A stretch of DNA of 64,000 nucleotides from Methylocaldum marinum (lineage in GTDB: Bacteria; Pseudomonadota; Gammaproteobacteria; Methylococcales; Methylococcaceae). Position 1 is the stretch's first letter. Every line of letters begins with the position of its first letter. The translations under genes and the position numbers were made by a program. Shown here in pieces: positions 62,503 through 64,000 of this stretch. The notes below the pieces were generated by a model. That model saw only the letters and a list, made by a program, of their open reading frames with translations, did no database searches and was not told where the DNA came from. The stretch is from contig NZ_AP017928.1 in the NCBI RefSeq assembly GCF_003584645.1, forward strand, positions 212,981 to 276,980, written 5' to 3'.

Positions 62503-63555
62503 TTAGTACTGGTCGCTAGGCGCTATGGCATAGACACGCCCTTTGGTGATCAGGCCATCGATCAGATCGGTCGGATAGTTCTTCCAGCCGAACGATTGTT
62601 CTCCCAGCCCCAGTGCATCCCATTTGCTGCGCGCGGTGGCGTAATCCTCGAACTGGAAGTGTGCGCCGCCGGCGGTGTCGGTGATGAACCAGCCGTAGTC
62701 CCGAAGCGCTACCGCGATGATGCGCGCGGCCTGCTTGGTTTGTTCGGACAATTCGCTAGGTAGCGAGTTTACCCATTCGTCGATCTCCGCATCGGTGATG
62801 TTCAGGGCGAAGCGGGTTCCCATGGGCATGCCGTTCTGCGTAACCCGGCCGTCCGACTTGATGGCCGGTGGCACGAACGTCTTCGCGGTGTTCCGGCTCG
62901 GCATGGACAGGGCGTGCTCGATCCTGCCCTGCGCGATCTCCTCGGGTCTGACCAGCATGGCGAGATAGGGAATACCGCAGCCACGTGACGGTTTGAAGCC
63001 GTCTTCCTTGGTGAAATACGAGTCCGGTACCAGATTGCCGTTCGAGACGCGGATTCTGGAGCCGTTGAAGTTCACCTGCCACAGATCCCATTCACGACCG
63101 GTCGCCGGGTCGAGGATGATGACCTGGCCGTCGGAACCGTTGGCGGCCTTCCAGTTCGGGTTCCAGGGGATTTCGCCGCCCTTGAGATTACCCCAGGTGC
63201 CTTGTACCGGATAAGAGCGCTGCGCGCTGTCGACCATATAGACCGGATAGGTGTACCCGCTGAAGGACAGGTTGAAATTGCCTTCACGCGAAGGCGAATA
63301 TTTCAACAGACGATTGCTCAAGGTGTCGGATTGAGGATGTCGCGGCAAGCCGTCCACCGGTATATTCCAGGGTGCATTCGGGCCGAATGGGCGTACATAT
63401 TCGGCTTCCGCCGCTCCGGCGGACTGAGCCGTCACCAGGGTCGCCGCGATCGACAGACCTAGGATGGCTTTGCGGACTATTTTCTTATTGCGGCCGTCGG
63501 CAATTCGTTTGCTGGCGCATTTGGCTGAAGGAAGGTAAGAGTTTATCGATTTCAT
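62503..63555 (-). CDS. Secreted protein of unknown family, copy 2
   Basis: A 350-residue protein starting at ATG 63555 with GGGAGAAAAC upstream. An unusually long signal segment ends ATLVTAQSAGAAEA and is cleavable rather than lipoprotein-like, unlike copy 1. The mature part is nearly the same as in the 27693-28751 protein: YVRPFGPNAPWNIPVDG, FNLSFSGYTYPVYMVD, SYFTKEDGFKPSRGCGIPYL, FITDTAGGAHFQFEDYA. Closeness to the EPS genes suggests a role with surface glycan. The family is not recognised. Confidence 0.75.
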   Translation of the reverse strand: MKSINSYLPSAKCASKRIADGRNKKIVRKAILGLSIAATLVTAQSAGAAEAEYVRPFGPNAPWNIPVDGLPRHPQSDTLSNRLLKYSPSREGNFNLSFSGYTYPVYMVDSAQRSYPVQGTWGNLKGGEIPWNPNWKAANGSDGQVIILDPATGREWDLWQVNFNGSRIRVSNGNLVPDSYFTKEDGFKPSRGCGIPYLAMLVRPEEIAQGRIEHALSMPSRNTAKTFVPPAIKSDGRVTQNGMPMGTRFALNITDAEIDEWVNSLPSELSEQTKQAARIIAVALRDYGWFITDTAGGAHFQFEDYATARSKWDALGLGEQSFGWKNYPTDLIDGLITKGRVYAIAPSDQY

Positions 63556-64000
63556 GTTTTCTCCCGTGGGATTATTTACGCTAAATGTCGAGGCATTGCG
63601 GGTGTGTTCCGCCATGCCAGGTTTTCTAAGCTCCGGTTGCCGACGGCTTATCGAAAACCGCCGCAAGCGCCGGGCTTTAGCGTCCCTGGGACCAACTCCA
63701 TCGTTCCTGACAGGTTCAGCGTTGGTCGAACTACCGGTTGTTCAAGCAGTTCCATTCGTCTTCCCAAAGTACGAGTACGCCCGATATAAGCTATGGCTGA
63801 ATCCCATGTGTCATTGACTGCTGCTTCGAATAACTCAGTGATGAAGACGGCATCAGCCCCGTTCGATATCGGCGAACGTTGGTGAGATTCATTACTGGGT
63901 TATTCAGGGCCGGTCGAGTAGGACTTCGCGCGTCCCGGAAGAACGGCTCGGCGAGCAGCGTGTTGTCCTTCTCGGTGGCTCGGCTATTCGAGACAGCGGT
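63556..64000. other. Leader of the secreted-protein gene, structured; no gene seen
   Basis: About 440 bases up to the window edge. On the minus strand the transcript leader contains paired arms CTAAAGCCCGG and CCGGAGCTTAG (about 63630-63680) with inner stems, so it may fold. I cannot match it to a known riboswitch. No coding gene was recognised. Confidence 0.35.

Noticed and set aside
63600-63760. GEMM (cyclic-di-GMP-I) riboswitch
   Set aside because: GGGACGCTAAAGC on the minus strand resembles part of the consensus, but the conserved GCACAGGGCAAACC half is missing, so I do not call it.

Overview
The window looks like a piece of a mobile-element-rich gammaproteobacterial chromosome, possibly methanotroph-like (Methylococcales). 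That placement rests only on gene content (Tus/Dsr sulfur relay, XrtA-type exopolysaccharide genes, TerY-P genes, many insertion sequences); no rRNA or marker gene confirms it. I recognised no tRNA, rRNA or CRISPR array.

Region 1 (1-7784): the end of a FIST-domain gene, a small reverse-strand gene, then a plus-strand stress/signalling operon of TerY-P type: a TerD-VWA fusion, two TerY-like VWA proteins (the second with a zinc ribbon), a PP2C phosphatase with an Ig-like N-terminus, and a divergent protein kinase with a zinc ribbon. Dispersed 24-bp repeats and a perfect 24-bp inverted repeat lie between the genes.

Region 2 (about 8130-14980): an integron cassette array without an integrase in view (CALIN). 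Four attC-like sites can be recognised. Cassettes carry a TIR-like gene cut by an IS, a two-gene nucleotidyltransferase-DUF262 unit, a small NlpC/P60-like gene cut by an IS, and a reverse-oriented pair resembling a cysteine-peptidase toxin with a lipoprotein immunity protein. The array is invaded by IS5-family elements, a 167-bp MITE with a 9-bp target duplication, and a roughly 300-bp strongly structured GC-rich insertion. An IS4-family element that shares its terminal repeats with the MITE follows at 15259-16665.

Region 3 (16775-28751): ordinary metabolic genes (SRPBCC protein, class V aminotransferase, L-serine dehydratase, CmoA, CPBP protease), a triose-phosphate isomerase with a roughly 66-residue insertion, several small unknown genes, a cluster of DnaA-box-like sites, and a secreted protein of unknown family. 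Region 4 (29148-33725): sulfotransferase, GT4, FemAB/CelD-like acetyltransferase and GT2 genes for a surface glycan, ended by an IS.

Region 5 (34958-51661) is the most unusual part. A leftward group (TusA, SnoaL-like, DsrE, 4-oxalocrotonate tautomerase, CysE) diverges from a rightward operon. The operon encodes an asparaginyl-tRNA-synthetase paralogue (broken by an IS, fully reconstructible), a heme-oxygenase-like diiron oxidase, a porin, a HAD protein with an altered active site, an FMO-like flavoprotein, a membrane protein (frameshifted), TusD/C/B-like proteins, a 2Fe-2S ferredoxin, a SufS-like cysteine desulfurase and an MFS transporter. I infer a pathway that makes and exports a sulfur-containing small molecule and that has decayed or is decaying in this strain.

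Region 6 (52904-64000): a frameshifted HxlR regulator beside an exported haloacid-dehalogenase-like protein. It is followed by a two-sided exopolysaccharide locus: GumC/Wzz, O-antigen ligase/polymerase, initiating sugar transferase and a degenerate GGDEF protein on the minus strand; Wzx flippase and Wza on the plus strand. A second copy of the unknown secreted protein closes the window.
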